Below are positions 8,427 to 18,538 of a stretch of DNA of 64,000 nucleotides, piece by piece. The notes beneath the pieces were generated by a model. The model worked only from the letters and a program-made list of their open reading frames with translations. It was not told the DNA's origin and made no database searches. Position 1 is the stretch's first letter. Each line of letters starts with the position of its first letter. The DNA comes from Pseudomonas graminis. GTDB taxonomy: Bacteria > Pseudomonadota > Gammaproteobacteria > Pseudomonadales > Pseudomonadaceae. Position numbers and translations under genes: made by a program. The stretch spans positions 1 through 64,000 of the forward strand of contig NZ_SOCR01000019.1 in NCBI RefSeq assembly GCF_004364335.1. Reading direction: 5' to 3'.

Positions 8427-9884
8427 TCACAAACCGGCATGGCCCACCAGGGTCAGCAGCGGTTGCGGATACACACCGAGGAAGAACGCCAGCAGCGTAA
8501 TCCCCAACAGCATCACGCCACCTGCGCGCTGTGCCCAGTTGAACGGGGCGTCGTGGCGCTGGATCTTTGAGTCCTGCAGATACAGCGTCACCATCACACG
8601 CAGGTAATAGAAGACACCAATGGCACTGCCGACGACAAGCGAACCGGTCAGCCACCACAGGTGCGCTTCGACGCCTGTCGCGATGATGTAGAACTTGCCG
8701 ATGAAGCCAGTCGTCAGCGGAATGCCTGCCAGGGACAGCATCATCACGGTCAGCACTGCCGTCAGGTACGGACGACGCCAGAACAGGCCGCGGTATTCGA
8801 ACATCGCATCGGCGTCGCGGCCGCTGTAAGGCGAGGACATCAGTGTGACAACGCCGAACGCGCCCAGGCTGGTCAGCACGTAGGTGACGAGGTAGACGTT
8901 GATCGCCTCGACCGCCATGCCCTTGCTCGCCACCATCGCGATCATCAGGTAACCGAAGTGCGCGATCGACGAATACCCCAGCAGCCGCTTGAGGTTGTTC
9001 TGCGTCAGGGCCAGCAGGTTACCGACCAGGATCGACGCCACCGCAATGACCGACATCACGTCGGTCAGCACACCACTGGTGGCCGCCGGGGAGATCTGGA
9101 ACAGGCGAACCAGCACGCCGAACACCGCGACCTTGCTGGCCGTGGCGAGGAATGCCGCCACAGGGGCAGGGGCGCCTTCGTACACGTCAGGTGTCCACAA
9201 GTGGAACGGCACCAGCGACAGCTTGAAGCCCAGACCCACCAGCATCATGCCCAGACCCAGGCTGGCGATCGGGCTTGGCATGCCGGTGGCCGCGATGGCC
9301 TTGCCGATTTCGCTGAAACCCAGGCTGCCGGATTCGGCATACAGCAGCGCCATGCCGAACAGCAGGAACGCCGAGCCAGCCGCCGAAAGCACCATGTACT
9401 TGATGCCGCCTTCCAGCGAACGCTTGTTGAAGAACGCGTAAGCCACCAGACCGTAGACCGGCACCGACAGCAGTTCCAGACCGATGAACAGGCTCGCCAG
9501 GTGTTGCGCGGCGACCAGCACCAGGCCACCGGCCGCAGCCATCAGGATCAGCAGGTAAAGCTCTTCGCGGTTGCCCGGATAGCCCGCCTTGCCTTCACCC
9601 AGATAGGCGTGAGCCAGGGTGACGCAGGCCAGCGTCGACACCAGAATGATGCCCATGTAGAGGCAAGCGAAGCTGTCGATCTGCAGCAATGGCGTGACCA
9701 CCAGCGGCGCAACTTTCAGCGCCGGGTAGATGGACAGCAAAGCCAGGTTGAGTCCCGCTACCGTCAGCAGGAATGATTGCGAGTGATTGCGACGCCATGC
9801 GATGCCCAGCATCACCACCACAATGGTGATACTGGTAATCAGCAGCGGCGCCAGCGCAATAAAGTGTTGAATCGTCAGGTCCAT
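8427..9884 (-). CDS. nuoN: NADH-quinone oxidoreductase subunit N
   Basis: A proton-pumping membrane subunit of complex I, homologous to Mrp antiporters; 485 residues with about 14 transmembrane helices. Visible hallmarks are the essential-Glu helix region FIGLELLSVPVYGLVAYAF, the SLVPFHLWTPDVYEGAP broken-helix segment and the LLGYSSIAHFGYLMIA helix. The ATG at 9884 gives the family start MDLTIQHFIAL; the longer reading frame adds an out-of-family leader. It is the last gene of the operon, 7 bases after nuoM. Confidence 0.96.
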   Translation of the reverse strand: MDLTIQHFIALAPLLITSITIVVVMLGIAWRRNHSQSFLLTVAGLNLALLSIYPALKVAPLVVTPLLQIDSFACLYMGIILVSTLACVTLAHAYLGEGKAGYPGNREELYLLILMAAAGGLVLVAAQHLASLFIGLELLSVPVYGLVAYAFFNKRSLEGGIKYMVLSAAGSAFLLFGMALLYAESGSLGFSEIGKAIAATGMPSPIASLGLGMMLVGLGFKLSLVPFHLWTPDVYEGAPAPVAAFLATASKVAVFGVLVRLFQISPAATSGVLTDVMSVIAVASILVGNLLALTQNNLKRLLGYSSIAHFGYLMIAMVASKGMAVEAINVYLVTYVLTSLGAFGVVTLMSSPYSGRDADAMFEYRGLFWRRPYLTAVLTVMMLSLAGIPLTTGFIGKFYIIATGVEAHLWWLTGSLVVGSAIGVFYYLRVMVTLYLQDSKIQRHDAPFNWAQRAGGVMLLGITLLAFFLGVYPQPLLTLVGHAGL

Positions 9885-9891
9885 AGCGCTC

Positions 9892-11424
9892 TTACCGGGC
9901 CGAAGCGAGTTGAGTGAAGGCGGTGCCGAGCCATTGCTGCACGCCATGCATGGTCGCCGAGGAGGTGTCGAGGATCGGTTGCGGGTACACGCCCAGCAGA
10001 ATCAACAACACTGCCAGACCCAGCACCATGATCAATTCCCGACCGTCCATGCCCTTGTAGACCGCGTCGGATTTGGCCGGGCCGAAGTAGGCACGGTGGA
10101 TCATGATCAGCGAGTAGACGGAACCGAACACCAGGCCGGAAGTGGCGATGGCGGTGATCCACGGCGCGCTGACAAAACTGCCGATCAGGATCAGGAATTC
10201 ACCGACGAAGTTACCGGTGCCTGGCAGGCCAAGCGATGCAGCGGCGAAGAACAGGCTGATGGCCGGCAAGTAAGCGATCTTGCTCCACAGGCCACCCATT
10301 TCACGCATGTCACGGGTGTGCAGACGCTCGTACAACTGGCCGCTGAGGATAAACAGCGCGGCGGCCGACAGACCGTGAGCGAGCATCTGCACGACGACGC
10401 CCTGCAACGCCTGCTGGCTGCCGGAGTAGATGCCGATCAGCACGAAGCCCATGTGCGACACGCTGGAAAACGCGATCAGGCGCTTGATGTCGGTCTGGGC
10501 GAAGGCCAGGAAGGCACCGTAGAAGATACCGATCAGGCCCAGCACCATGGCGATCGGCGCGAACTCGGCCGAGGCATTCGGGAACAGCGGCAGGGCAAAA
10601 CGCAGCAGACCATACGCAGCGGTCTTCAGCAGGATGCCCGCCAGATCCACGGAACCTGCGGTCGGGGCCTGGGCGTGAGCGTCAGGCAACCAGGAGTGCA
10701 GCGGCACGATCGGCAGCTTCACCGCAAAGGCGATGAAGAAGCCCAGCATGAGGATGTATTCGGTGCCGTGGGACAGCTTGGTTTTCAGCAGGTCCGCGTA
10801 ACCGAAGGTGATCACGCCCGTCTGGTTGAAGTGCACCAGCACCAGGCCCAGGATCGCCACCAACATGATCAGGCCGCTGGCCTGAGTGAAGATGAAGAAC
10901 TTCGTCGCCGCGTAGATCCGCGTCTTCTTGCCGTCCGCCGAGCTGTGACCCCAGAGCGCGATGAGGAAGTACATCGGCACCAGCATCATTTCCCAGAAGA
11001 AGAAGAACATGAACAGGTCGATGGCGAGGAACACGCCGACGACGCCGCCCAGGATCCACATCAGGTTCAGGTGGAAGAAGCCGACGTTACGCTGGATTTC
11101 TTTCCACGAGCAGAGTACCGAGAGGATACCCAGCAGGCCGGTCAGCAGAATCATCAGCAGGGACAGGCCATCGAGCGCCAGGTGCACGCTGATGCCGAAG
11201 CGCTGGATCCACTGGAGCTTGAATTCAAGGGCCCAGGTCGGATCGGCGCCCGGAGCAGGAGCGTAGGTAAACGTACCGGTGCTCCAGACCCACAGGCCCA
11301 GAATCGTCTCGAGAGACATGGTCAACAGCGCAATCCAGCGCGGCAGGGTAGGGCCGAAGCGCTCACCTTGCCAGCACAGCAGGCCGCCGATGAAGGGGAT
11401 CAGGATTAGCCAAGGCAGAATCAT
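9892..11424 (-). CDS. nuoM: NADH-quinone oxidoreductase subunit M
   Basis: Second antiporter-like pumping subunit of complex I, 510 residues and about 14 helices. The key-Glu helix reads FFFWEMMLVPMYFLIALWG (TM5), the discontinuous helix is LPIVPLHSWLPDAHAQAPT (TM7), and DIKRLIAFSSVSHMGFVLIG follows. Subunits L, M and N are coupled by lateral charge networks. The gene lies between nuoL and nuoN in the canonical order, and the ATG at 11424 matches the family N terminus. Confidence 0.97.
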   Translation of the reverse strand: MILPWLILIPFIGGLLCWQGERFGPTLPRWIALLTMSLETILGLWVWSTGTFTYAPAPGADPTWALEFKLQWIQRFGISVHLALDGLSLLMILLTGLLGILSVLCSWKEIQRNVGFFHLNLMWILGGVVGVFLAIDLFMFFFFWEMMLVPMYFLIALWGHSSADGKKTRIYAATKFFIFTQASGLIMLVAILGLVLVHFNQTGVITFGYADLLKTKLSHGTEYILMLGFFIAFAVKLPIVPLHSWLPDAHAQAPTAGSVDLAGILLKTAAYGLLRFALPLFPNASAEFAPIAMVLGLIGIFYGAFLAFAQTDIKRLIAFSSVSHMGFVLIGIYSGSQQALQGVVVQMLAHGLSAAALFILSGQLYERLHTRDMREMGGLWSKIAYLPAISLFFAAASLGLPGTGNFVGEFLILIGSFVSAPWITAIATSGLVFGSVYSLIMIHRAYFGPAKSDAVYKGMDGRELIMVLGLAVLLILLGVYPQPILDTSSATMHGVQQWLGTAFTQLASAR

Positions 11425-11476
11425 GACGGGCTCAATTCCTTTCGCAAAGTCGCAAGGTTCATGTCAGATCGACTCA

Positions 11477-13324
11477 TCAGACCAGCACAATCGCGCCGAG
11501 TACCAATACGGCACCTGCGGCGATCGAAGCGGCGTACCAACGGAGCTGACCGGTCTCGGTGCGGGTCATCAAGCCGTTGCCGGCTTTGACCAGACGCGGA
11601 ATCAGGCCGATGGTGTGGTCGAGCGGGTCGCTACGCAGGAGGCGGCTGATCGCCAGGTAAGGTTTGACGAACAGCACGTCATACACCCAGTCGAAGCCCC
11701 AGGCCGCAAACCACCATGCCGAGAGGAAACGCCCCGGACCGCTGTTGGCGATGGCCGTGGCCAGACGACGCTTGCCGAGGAACAGCACGGCCGCCAGCAG
11801 GATACCGGCCAGGGCGATGGCGCCCGAGGCGATTTCCAGGCTGTGCTTGGCTTCGCCGCCCGCATGGCCTGCGCTTTCCGGCAGCACACCGGCCAGTGGC
11901 GGATGAATCCAGGCGCCAATGAACGTCGACAGCACGATCAACACGCCCAGCGGCAGCCAATGGGAAATCCCGTGGCCGGCGTGGGCTTCGGTCTTCGCTT
12001 CGCCGTGGAAGGCAATGAAGATCAGGCGGAAGGTGTACAGGGAGGTCATGAACGCACCGACCAGACCTGCGTACAGCAGATACTGATGGCCGCTGGCGAA
12101 AGCTTCCCAGAGGATTTCGTCCTTGGAATAGAAGCCCGCCGTGACCAGCGGCAAGGCCGACAGCGCGGCGCCGCCGACGATGAAGCTGGCGTAGGCCAAT
12201 GGCAGTTTCTTCCACAGGCCGCCCATCTTGAAGATGTTCTGCTCGTGATGGCAGGCAACGATCACCGCACCGGACGCCAGGAACAGCAGCGCCTTGAAGA
12301 AGGCGTGGGTCATCAGGTGGAAGATCGCGCCGTCCCATGCACCCACGCCCAGCGCCAGGAACATGTAGCCGATCTGGCTCATGGTCGAGTACGCGAGGAT
12401 ACGTTTGATGTCGGTCTGCACCAGTGCAGCGAAACCCGCCAGTACCAGCGTCACGCCGCCGACGATGCCGACCAGATGGAGGATGTCCGGCGCCAGGATG
12501 AACAGACCGTGGGTCCGTGCGATCAGGTAAACGCCCGCCGTTACCATGGTGGCGGCGTGGATCAGTGCCGACACCGGGGTAGGACCGGCCATCGCATCCG
12601 CCAGCCAGGTTTGCAGCGGCAGTTGCGCGGATTTACCGACAGCACCGCCCAGCAGCATCAGGGTGGCCAGAACGATCCAGAAGTCACCGACCTTGAAATG
12701 CTGCGGCGCCCGAACCAGCAGTTCCTGAATGTTCAGCGTGCCCAGTTGCTGGAACAGAATGAACAGGCCGATGGCCATGAACACGTCGCCGATGCGGGTG
12801 ACGATGAAGGCTTTCAGGGCTGCGTTGCCGTTGTTGCGGTTGCTGTAATAGAAACCGATCAACAGGTACGAGCACAGGCCCACGCCTTCCCAACCGAAGT
12901 AGATGAACAGCAGGTTGTCGCCCAGGATCAGGAACAACATGCTGGCAATGAACAGGTTGGTGTAGGCGAAGAAGCGCGAGTAACCGTCTTCACCGCGCAT
13001 GTACCACGAGGCGAACAGGTGAATCAGGAAGCCAACGCCGACCACCACACCCAGCATGGTGATGGACAGGCCATCGACATACAGGGCGAAGTTGGGCTCG
13101 AAGCCGTCCACCGACATCCAGCGCCACAGCACCATGGTCAGGTGACCGCCTTCCGGTGGTGAGACGTTGAACTGGAAGATCACGTAAGCGGCCACGATGG
13201 CCGAGAGGCCAATGGAGCCCACGCCGATCAGGGCTGAAAGATTTTCCGACCATTTGCCGCGCGAAAACGACAGCAACAGGAAACCGATCAGGGGGAATAC
13301 GAAAGTCAGAAAGAGTAGGTTCAT
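11477..13324 (-). CDS. nuoL: NADH-quinone oxidoreductase subunit L
   Basis: The distal pumping subunit of complex I, 615 residues. It shows the proton-antiporter N-terminal extension, the YFGWEGVGLCSYLLIGFYY helix with the conserved Glu, SAQLPLQTWLADAMAGPTPVSALIHAATMV, and the long C-terminal amphipathic helix region that braces subunits M and N. Its ATG overlaps the nuoK stop (ATGA), indicating coupled translation. Confidence 0.97.
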   Translation of the reverse strand: MNLLFLTFVFPLIGFLLLSFSRGKWSENLSALIGVGSIGLSAIVAAYVIFQFNVSPPEGGHLTMVLWRWMSVDGFEPNFALYVDGLSITMLGVVVGVGFLIHLFASWYMRGEDGYSRFFAYTNLFIASMLFLILGDNLLFIYFGWEGVGLCSYLLIGFYYSNRNNGNAALKAFIVTRIGDVFMAIGLFILFQQLGTLNIQELLVRAPQHFKVGDFWIVLATLMLLGGAVGKSAQLPLQTWLADAMAGPTPVSALIHAATMVTAGVYLIARTHGLFILAPDILHLVGIVGGVTLVLAGFAALVQTDIKRILAYSTMSQIGYMFLALGVGAWDGAIFHLMTHAFFKALLFLASGAVIVACHHEQNIFKMGGLWKKLPLAYASFIVGGAALSALPLVTAGFYSKDEILWEAFASGHQYLLYAGLVGAFMTSLYTFRLIFIAFHGEAKTEAHAGHGISHWLPLGVLIVLSTFIGAWIHPPLAGVLPESAGHAGGEAKHSLEIASGAIALAGILLAAVLFLGKRRLATAIANSGPGRFLSAWWFAAWGFDWVYDVLFVKPYLAISRLLRSDPLDHTIGLIPRLVKAGNGLMTRTETGQLRWYAASIAAGAVLVLGAIVLV

Positions 13325-13632
13325 CCGCGCATCTCGCTGGCAGCGTCGATATCGAGCGTGTGGAAGCGGCGATACAGCTGCAGCAGGATCGCCAGGCCAA
13401 TACTGGCCTCGGCTGCGGCAAGGCTGATCACCAGAATGAACATGATCTGGCCGTCAGGCTGTGCCCAACGGCTGCCCGCGACGACAAAGGCCAGCGCGGC
13501 TGCGTTCATCATGATTTCCAGGCTCATCAACACGAACAGAATGTTGCGGCGTACCAACAGGCCCGCCAGGCCGAGGCAGAACAGGATGCCGGCGACCGCC
13601 AGACCATGTTCCAGAGGAATTGCTGAGTTCAT
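13321..13632 (-). CDS. nuoK: NADH-quinone oxidoreductase subunit K
   Basis: A small three-helix membrane subunit, 103 residues, with the two functionally important glutamates in MSLEIMMNAAALAF (TM2) and AAAEASIGLAILLQLYRR (TM3). The ATG at 13632 gives MNSAIPLEHGLAV, as in other pseudomonads; a start 33 bases earlier would run into nuoJ. It lies 4 bases after nuoJ and overlaps nuoL by 4 bases. Confidence 0.96.
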   Translation of the reverse strand: MNSAIPLEHGLAVAGILFCLGLAGLLVRRNILFVLMSLEIMMNAAALAFVVAGSRWAQPDGQIMFILVISLAAAEASIGLAILLQLYRRFHTLDIDAASEMRG

Positions 13633-13636
13633 GGCT

Positions 13637-14137
13637 TTACTCCTTCGCCTCGTTGCGGCCGACATGGAACGCCGTCACGGCTGCCGCAAGCAGCAGCATC
13701 GAGGCGAGTTCGACAACCAGCAGGTAAGGGCCAAACAGGCTGATGCCGACCGCCTTGGCGTCCACCGTGGTGTGACCGATGGAAGCGCCGGTGGAGTTGG
13801 CGAACAGCACGTAAATCAACTCCGCCAGCAGCAGGCCGCCCAACAGAATCGGGCCGAGCCAGATGCCGGGTTTGAGCCAGGCGCGTTCTTGTTGAACCGA
13901 GGCCGGGCCCAGGTTCAGCATCATCACCACGAAGACGAACAGCACCATGATGGCGCCCGCGTAAGCGATGACTTCAAGGGCACCGGCGAACGGCGCGCCG
14001 AGACTGAAGAAGGTCATGGCCACGGCGATCAGCGAAATGATCAGGTAGAGCAGGGCGTGCACCGGGTTCGTGTTGGTGATCACCCGAAGGGTGGCCACCA
14101 CAGCGATGCCGGATGCGAAATAGAAAGCGAATTCCAT
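13637..14137 (-). CDS. nuoJ: NADH-quinone oxidoreductase subunit J
   Basis: Membrane subunit of complex I, 166 residues with five predicted helices. TM3 carries the flexible pi-bulge region, here EVIAYAGAIMVLFVFVVMMLN. That helix is thought to move during coupling of quinone reduction to pumping. It is placed between nuoI and nuoK as usual. Confidence 0.96.
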   Translation of the reverse strand: MEFAFYFASGIAVVATLRVITNTNPVHALLYLIISLIAVAMTFFSLGAPFAGALEVIAYAGAIMVLFVFVVMMLNLGPASVQQERAWLKPGIWLGPILLGGLLLAELIYVLFANSTGASIGHTTVDAKAVGISLFGPYLLVVELASMLLLAAAVTAFHVGRNEAKE

Positions 14138-14146
14138 CTTTCTTCC

Positions 14147-14695
14147 TTAAGGCAGCAAGCTCTTGACGTTGATGGGCTGGGCTTCGTTCTGTGCATCGCC
14201 TTTCGGCTTGCCGGCGATGGCCATCCCTGCAACGCGGTAGAAGTTGTAATCAGGGTTCTTGCCGGGGCCGGAGATCAGCAGATCTTCCTTCTCGTACACC
14301 AGATCCTGACGTTTGAACTCGGCCATCTCGAAATCCGGTGTCAGCTGGATCGCGGTGGTCGGGCAAGCTTCCTCACACATGCCGCAGAAGATGCAACGCG
14401 AGAAATTGATGCGGAAGAACTCCGGGTACCAGCGACCGTCGTCGGTCTCGGCTTTCTGCAGCGAGATGCAACCCACCGGGCATGCCACGGCGCACAGGTT
14501 GCAGGCCACGCAGCGCTCTTCGCCGTCGGGGTCGCGGGTCAGGACGATGCGGCCACGGTAGCGCGGCGGCAGGTACACCTGCTCTTCCGGGTATTGCAGG
14601 GTGTCACGCTTACGGAAGCCATGGCCGAAGACCATGATCAGGCTGCGCAGCTGGGTACCCGTACCCTTAACGATGTCGCCAATATATTTGAACAT
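14147..14695 (-). CDS. nuoI: NADH-quinone oxidoreductase subunit I (8Fe ferredoxin)
   Basis: Peripheral-arm subunit of 182 residues carrying clusters N6a and N6b. The two CxxCxxCxxxCP motifs are CVACNLCAVACP and CIFCGMCEEACP. The amphipathic N terminus contacts the membrane. It passes electrons from the NuoG/NuoCD side to N2 in NuoB. The start ATG matches the family MFKYIGDIVKG. Confidence 0.97.
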   Translation of the reverse strand: MFKYIGDIVKGTGTQLRSLIMVFGHGFRKRDTLQYPEEQVYLPPRYRGRIVLTRDPDGEERCVACNLCAVACPVGCISLQKAETDDGRWYPEFFRINFSRCIFCGMCEEACPTTAIQLTPDFEMAEFKRQDLVYEKEDLLISGPGKNPDYNFYRVAGMAIAGKPKGDAQNEAQPINVKSLLP

Positions 14696-14706
14696 GGGTC
14701 AAATCC

Positions 14707-15696
14707 TCACTGAGCCGCCAGGACGACCGCAGCGGTCACCAGCAAATTGATCAGGGTCAGTGGCAAGCAGAACTTCCAGCTGAAATCCATCACCTGGTCA
14801 TAACGCGGACGAGGGATCGAAGCACGCAACAGGATGAACAGCATGATGAAGAACGCGGTTTTCAGGGCAAACCACATGAACGACAGCTGCGGCAGGATAT
14901 CGAACGGGCCATGCCAGCCACCGAAGAACAGCGTTACCAGCAGCGCCGAGATCAGGATGATGCCGATGTACTCACCGACGAAGAACATGCCCCATTTCAT
15001 GCCGGCGTATTCAATGTGGTAACCGTCGGCCAGTTCCTGTTCCGCTTCGGGCTGGTCGAAAGGGTGACGGTGAGTCACGGCGACGCCAGCGATGAAGAAG
15101 GTACAGAAGCCGAAGAACTGCGGAATGATGAACCACAGGTGATCGGCCTGGTACTTGACGATGTCGCCCATGTTGAACGAACCGACCTGCACCACGATGC
15201 CCATCAGCGACAGGCCGAGGAACACTTCGTACGACACGGTCTGCGCCGAGGCACGCAAGCTGCCCAGCAGGGCGTACTTGTTGTTCGATGACCAACCGGC
15301 GAACAGCACCGCATAAACCGACAGACCGGCCATGGCGAAGAAGAACAGCAGGCCGATGTTCAGGTCCGCGACCACCCAGGTCTGGGTCACCGGGATGACC
15401 GAGAACGCGATCAACAGCGCGCTCATGGCCACCACCGGCGCCAGGGTGAAGATCACCCGGTCGACGAAGGGCGGGTTCCAGTCTTCTTTGAAGAACATCT
15501 TGAGCATGTCGGCAGCAATCTGGAACATGCCGAACGGGCCCACGCGGTTCGGCCCGTAACGGTCCTGCCACCAGCCCAACAGACGGCGTTCGACGAAGCT
15601 GAGCAGCGCGCCGCAGACCACCACGGCGAGCAGCACCACGATGGCCTTGACGACAGCGATGATCGAATCGATCACTTCAGGGGTGAACCAGGTCAT
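14707..15696 (-). CDS. nuoH: NADH-quinone oxidoreductase subunit H
   Basis: A membrane subunit forming the quinone channel with NuoB and NuoD; 329 residues, eight helices. Family signatures include GALLSFVERRLLGWWQDRYGPNR near the N terminus and the acidic cytoplasmic loop FDQPEAEQELADGYHIEYAGMKWG. The ATG overlaps the nuoG stop. Confidence 0.97.
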   Translation of the reverse strand: MTWFTPEVIDSIIAVVKAIVVLLAVVVCGALLSFVERRLLGWWQDRYGPNRVGPFGMFQIAADMLKMFFKEDWNPPFVDRVIFTLAPVVAMSALLIAFSVIPVTQTWVVADLNIGLLFFFAMAGLSVYAVLFAGWSSNNKYALLGSLRASAQTVSYEVFLGLSLMGIVVQVGSFNMGDIVKYQADHLWFIIPQFFGFCTFFIAGVAVTHRHPFDQPEAEQELADGYHIEYAGMKWGMFFVGEYIGIILISALLVTLFFGGWHGPFDILPQLSFMWFALKTAFFIMLFILLRASIPRPRYDQVMDFSWKFCLPLTLINLLVTAAVVLAAQ

Positions 15697-18404
15697 TGAG
15701 CGGCCTCCTGCACGGCATCAACGGTTTTGCCGAACAGCGCCGGAGGAATACCGGCCAGACCGGACGGCAGCGCCACCAGGCCTGCGCCCAGTTCTTCGCT
15801 GATGCGCAGCGGCAGACGCAGGGTCTGGCCGGCCACACTCAGGCTGAGCAAGGCGCCTTCGTTGACACCCAGACGGTCCGCTTCGGACTTCGCCAGCGCC
15901 ACATAGGCTTGGGGAATGCGCTCTTGAACCGGTGCGGCTTTGGAAGAGGTCTCCTCGCTGCCGAACAGGTGATAGAACGGCACGACCTGCCAGGTCCCTT
16001 GGGCAGGGGAGAAGGCACGCGGCACATTGGCGAACCAGCCCAGCTTGTCGCCGCTGCTTTCGATCAGGCGTACGCCCGGATCGCCAGCACGCAGGTGACC
16101 ACCGACTTCGTCCTGGAACTTGTTCCACGCCTGTGGCGAGTTCCAGCCCGGCGACCAGGCAAACGGCACCTGAGAACGCGGTTCGGCAGAGCCCGAGTAA
16201 CCTTCCATCGAGAACGCGAACGCGGTGTCGATGTCCTGCGGCATACGCGGTTCGTGCACGCTGATGTTGGCGCGCATGGCGGTACGGCCGCTGTAACGCA
16301 GCGGTTCGCGGGCCAGTTTCAGACCCTTGATGCGGAACGAAGCAGACGGCGCGGCACCGACAATGCCGGCCAGTTGCGGATTGCTTGCAGCGCAGGCGGC
16401 AGTGACGTGGTCGAGCTGAGTCCAGTCAACCGGCTGATTCAACAGGGTAGCGCGCAGGGCATGCAGCCAGCGCCAGCCTTCGTGCACCAGAATGCTCGCA
16501 TCCAGATAAGTCGGATCAAAGACCTGGAAGAAGCGCTGGGCGCGGCCTTCCTGGCTGACCAGCGTACCGTCGCCTTCGGCGAAGCTTGCAGCCGGCAGCA
16601 CCAAATGAGCACGGTCGGTGGTTGCAGTCTTCTGGTGATCGGCAACGATCACTACTTTGGCGGCCTTCAGTGCAGCCTCGACCGTCGCAGCGTCAACACG
16701 GGTGAACAGGTCATTTTCCAGCACGACGATGGCGTCGGCCTGGCCCGAAATCACGGCTTGCAGCGCAGCGTCCACCGAGTCGCCACCGAACAGGGTCAAG
16801 CCCATACTGTTGGCTTCCGGCACGATCAGGCTCAGCGAACCCTGCTTGTCGCGCAGCTTCAAGGCCTTGGCAATGTTCGCCGCCGCTTCGATCAGCGCGT
16901 TCGAGCCCAGCGAGGCGCCGGACACGATCAGCGGGCGCTTGGCTTCAAGCAACGCAGCGGCAATGCGCTCGGCCAGTTGCAGTGCTTCGCTGTCCAGGCC
17001 GACAACGGCCGGGGCGCTCGGGTCGATGGCGTGGGCCACGGCGAAACCGATGCGCGCCAGATCATCGGGCGCCGCATGCACGCACTCTTCGGCGATGTCG
17101 TCGAGGCGGGTGTCGGTCAGGCTGGCGATGAACAGCGGGTTCATCTCGTGCTGGCCGATGTTCTTCACCGCAGCGTCGAGCCATGGCTGGACTTTCATCG
17201 CCGCGGCCATGTCTTCGGCTTTGTTCTTCACCGACTGACGCAGGCCGAGGGCCATGCGCGCAGCGGTCTGAGTGACGTCTTCACCGAGAATGAACACGGC
17301 GTCGTGCTCCTCGATTTCACGCATCGTCGGGATCGGCAGCGGGCTGTCTTTCAGCACCTGAGCGATCAGGCGCAGACGCTCCAGCTCACCGGCTTCGATG
17401 CCCGAGTAGAAGTGCTCGGCGCCGACCAGCTCGCGCAGGGCAAAGTTGCTTTCCAGGCTGGCGCGCGGCGAACCGATGCCGACGATGTTGCGCCCGCGCA
17501 GCAGGTCAGCGGCCTTGTCCAGCGCAGCGTCCAGGCCCAGCTTGACGCCTTCGGCCAGCGGCTGGCGCGGACGGTCCGTGCGGTTGACGTAGCCATAACC
17601 GAAACGGCCACGGTCGCAGAGGAAATACTGATTCACCGAACCGTTGTAGCGGTTCTCGATACGGCGGATTTCGCCATAACGCTCGCCCGGGCTGATGTTG
17701 CAGCCGCTGGAGCAGCCGTGGCAGATGCTCGGCGAGAACTGCATGTCCCATTTCCGGTTGTAGCGTTCGGAGTGGGTCTTGTCGGTGAACACACCGGTCG
17801 GGCAGACCTCGGTGAGGTTGCCGGAGAATTCGCTTTCGAGGGTGCCGTCTTCAACGCGACCGAAGTACACGTTGTCGTGGGCGCCGAACACGCCGAGGTC
17901 AGTACCGCCGGCGTAGTCCTTATAAAAGCGCACGCAGCGATAGCAGGCGATGCAGCGGTTCATCTCGTGTGCGATGAACGGCCCCAGTTCCTGATTCTGG
18001 TGGGTGCGTTTGGTGAAGCGATAGCGGCGCTCGTTGTGGCCCGTCATCACCGTCATGTCCTGCAAATGACAGTGACCGCCTTCCTCGCAGACCGGGCAGT
18101 CGTGCGGGTGGTTGGTCATCAGCCATTCAACGACGCTGGCGCGAAACGCCTTGGATTCGTCGTCTTCGATGGAGATCCAGGTGTTGTCAGTGGCGGGGGT
18201 CATGCAGGACATGACGATACGACCACGGGTGTCGTTCTCGTCGGTGTACTGCTTGACCGCGCACTGGCGACAGGCGCCAACACTGCCAAGTGCCGGATGC
18301 CAGCAGAAATAAGGGATGTCGAGGCCCAGCGACAGACATGCCTGTAACAGGTTGTCTGCGCCATCGACTTCGAGCGCTTTGCCGTCTACGTGGATAGTGG
18401 CCAT
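15693..18404 (-). CDS. nuoG: NADH-quinone oxidoreductase subunit G
   Basis: The largest peripheral subunit, 903 residues. An N-terminal [2Fe-2S] domain (CWHPALGSVGACRQC and a further Cys) is followed by the His/Cys-ligated cluster (HPHDCPVCEEGGHC), a 4Fe-4S site (CIACYRCVRF and CPTGVFT), another 4Fe-4S motif (CHGCSSGCN, gamma-proteobacterial cluster N7) and a molybdopterin-oxidoreductase-like domain without cofactor. A long antisense ORF (15696-18347) is only a shadow of this gene. A 134-base gap separates it from nuoF. Confidence 0.96.
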   Translation of the reverse strand: MATIHVDGKALEVDGADNLLQACLSLGLDIPYFCWHPALGSVGACRQCAVKQYTDENDTRGRIVMSCMTPATDNTWISIEDDESKAFRASVVEWLMTNHPHDCPVCEEGGHCHLQDMTVMTGHNERRYRFTKRTHQNQELGPFIAHEMNRCIACYRCVRFYKDYAGGTDLGVFGAHDNVYFGRVEDGTLESEFSGNLTEVCPTGVFTDKTHSERYNRKWDMQFSPSICHGCSSGCNISPGERYGEIRRIENRYNGSVNQYFLCDRGRFGYGYVNRTDRPRQPLAEGVKLGLDAALDKAADLLRGRNIVGIGSPRASLESNFALRELVGAEHFYSGIEAGELERLRLIAQVLKDSPLPIPTMREIEEHDAVFILGEDVTQTAARMALGLRQSVKNKAEDMAAAMKVQPWLDAAVKNIGQHEMNPLFIASLTDTRLDDIAEECVHAAPDDLARIGFAVAHAIDPSAPAVVGLDSEALQLAERIAAALLEAKRPLIVSGASLGSNALIEAAANIAKALKLRDKQGSLSLIVPEANSMGLTLFGGDSVDAALQAVISGQADAIVVLENDLFTRVDAATVEAALKAAKVVIVADHQKTATTDRAHLVLPAASFAEGDGTLVSQEGRAQRFFQVFDPTYLDASILVHEGWRWLHALRATLLNQPVDWTQLDHVTAACAASNPQLAGIVGAAPSASFRIKGLKLAREPLRYSGRTAMRANISVHEPRMPQDIDTAFAFSMEGYSGSAEPRSQVPFAWSPGWNSPQAWNKFQDEVGGHLRAGDPGVRLIESSGDKLGWFANVPRAFSPAQGTWQVVPFYHLFGSEETSSKAAPVQERIPQAYVALAKSEADRLGVNEGALLSLSVAGQTLRLPLRISEELGAGLVALPSGLAGIPPALFGKTVDAVQEAAQ

Positions 18405-18538
18405 GGTTCAAAGTTCTTCGTTGGCCCGGTGTCAGCGGGCGTGGCTAATGGAATCTCGGTGCCATCCGACTCAAACAGCCTCGCGGCGTCGTCGGATGCA
18501 GGGAAAGCGGCCTTGTGAGCCGCCAACCGTTTATCGTG
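18405..18538. other. Intra-operon spacer nuoF-nuoG
   Basis: This is the longest spacer inside the operon. It includes CCATCCGACTC and its approximate complement GTCGTCGGATG, which could form a weak hairpin between nuoF and nuoG on the transcript. I see no ORF and no convincing promoter. Confidence 0.4.

Noticed and set aside
15696..18347. 883-codon ORF antisense to nuoG
   Set aside because: It mirrors nuoG codon structure in a GC-rich genome, has no recognisable domain, and nuoG itself is unmistakable. The same applies to long antisense ORFs at 9910-11409, 11279-13162, 20493-22337, 23840-25198, 32728-34707 and 40979-43450.
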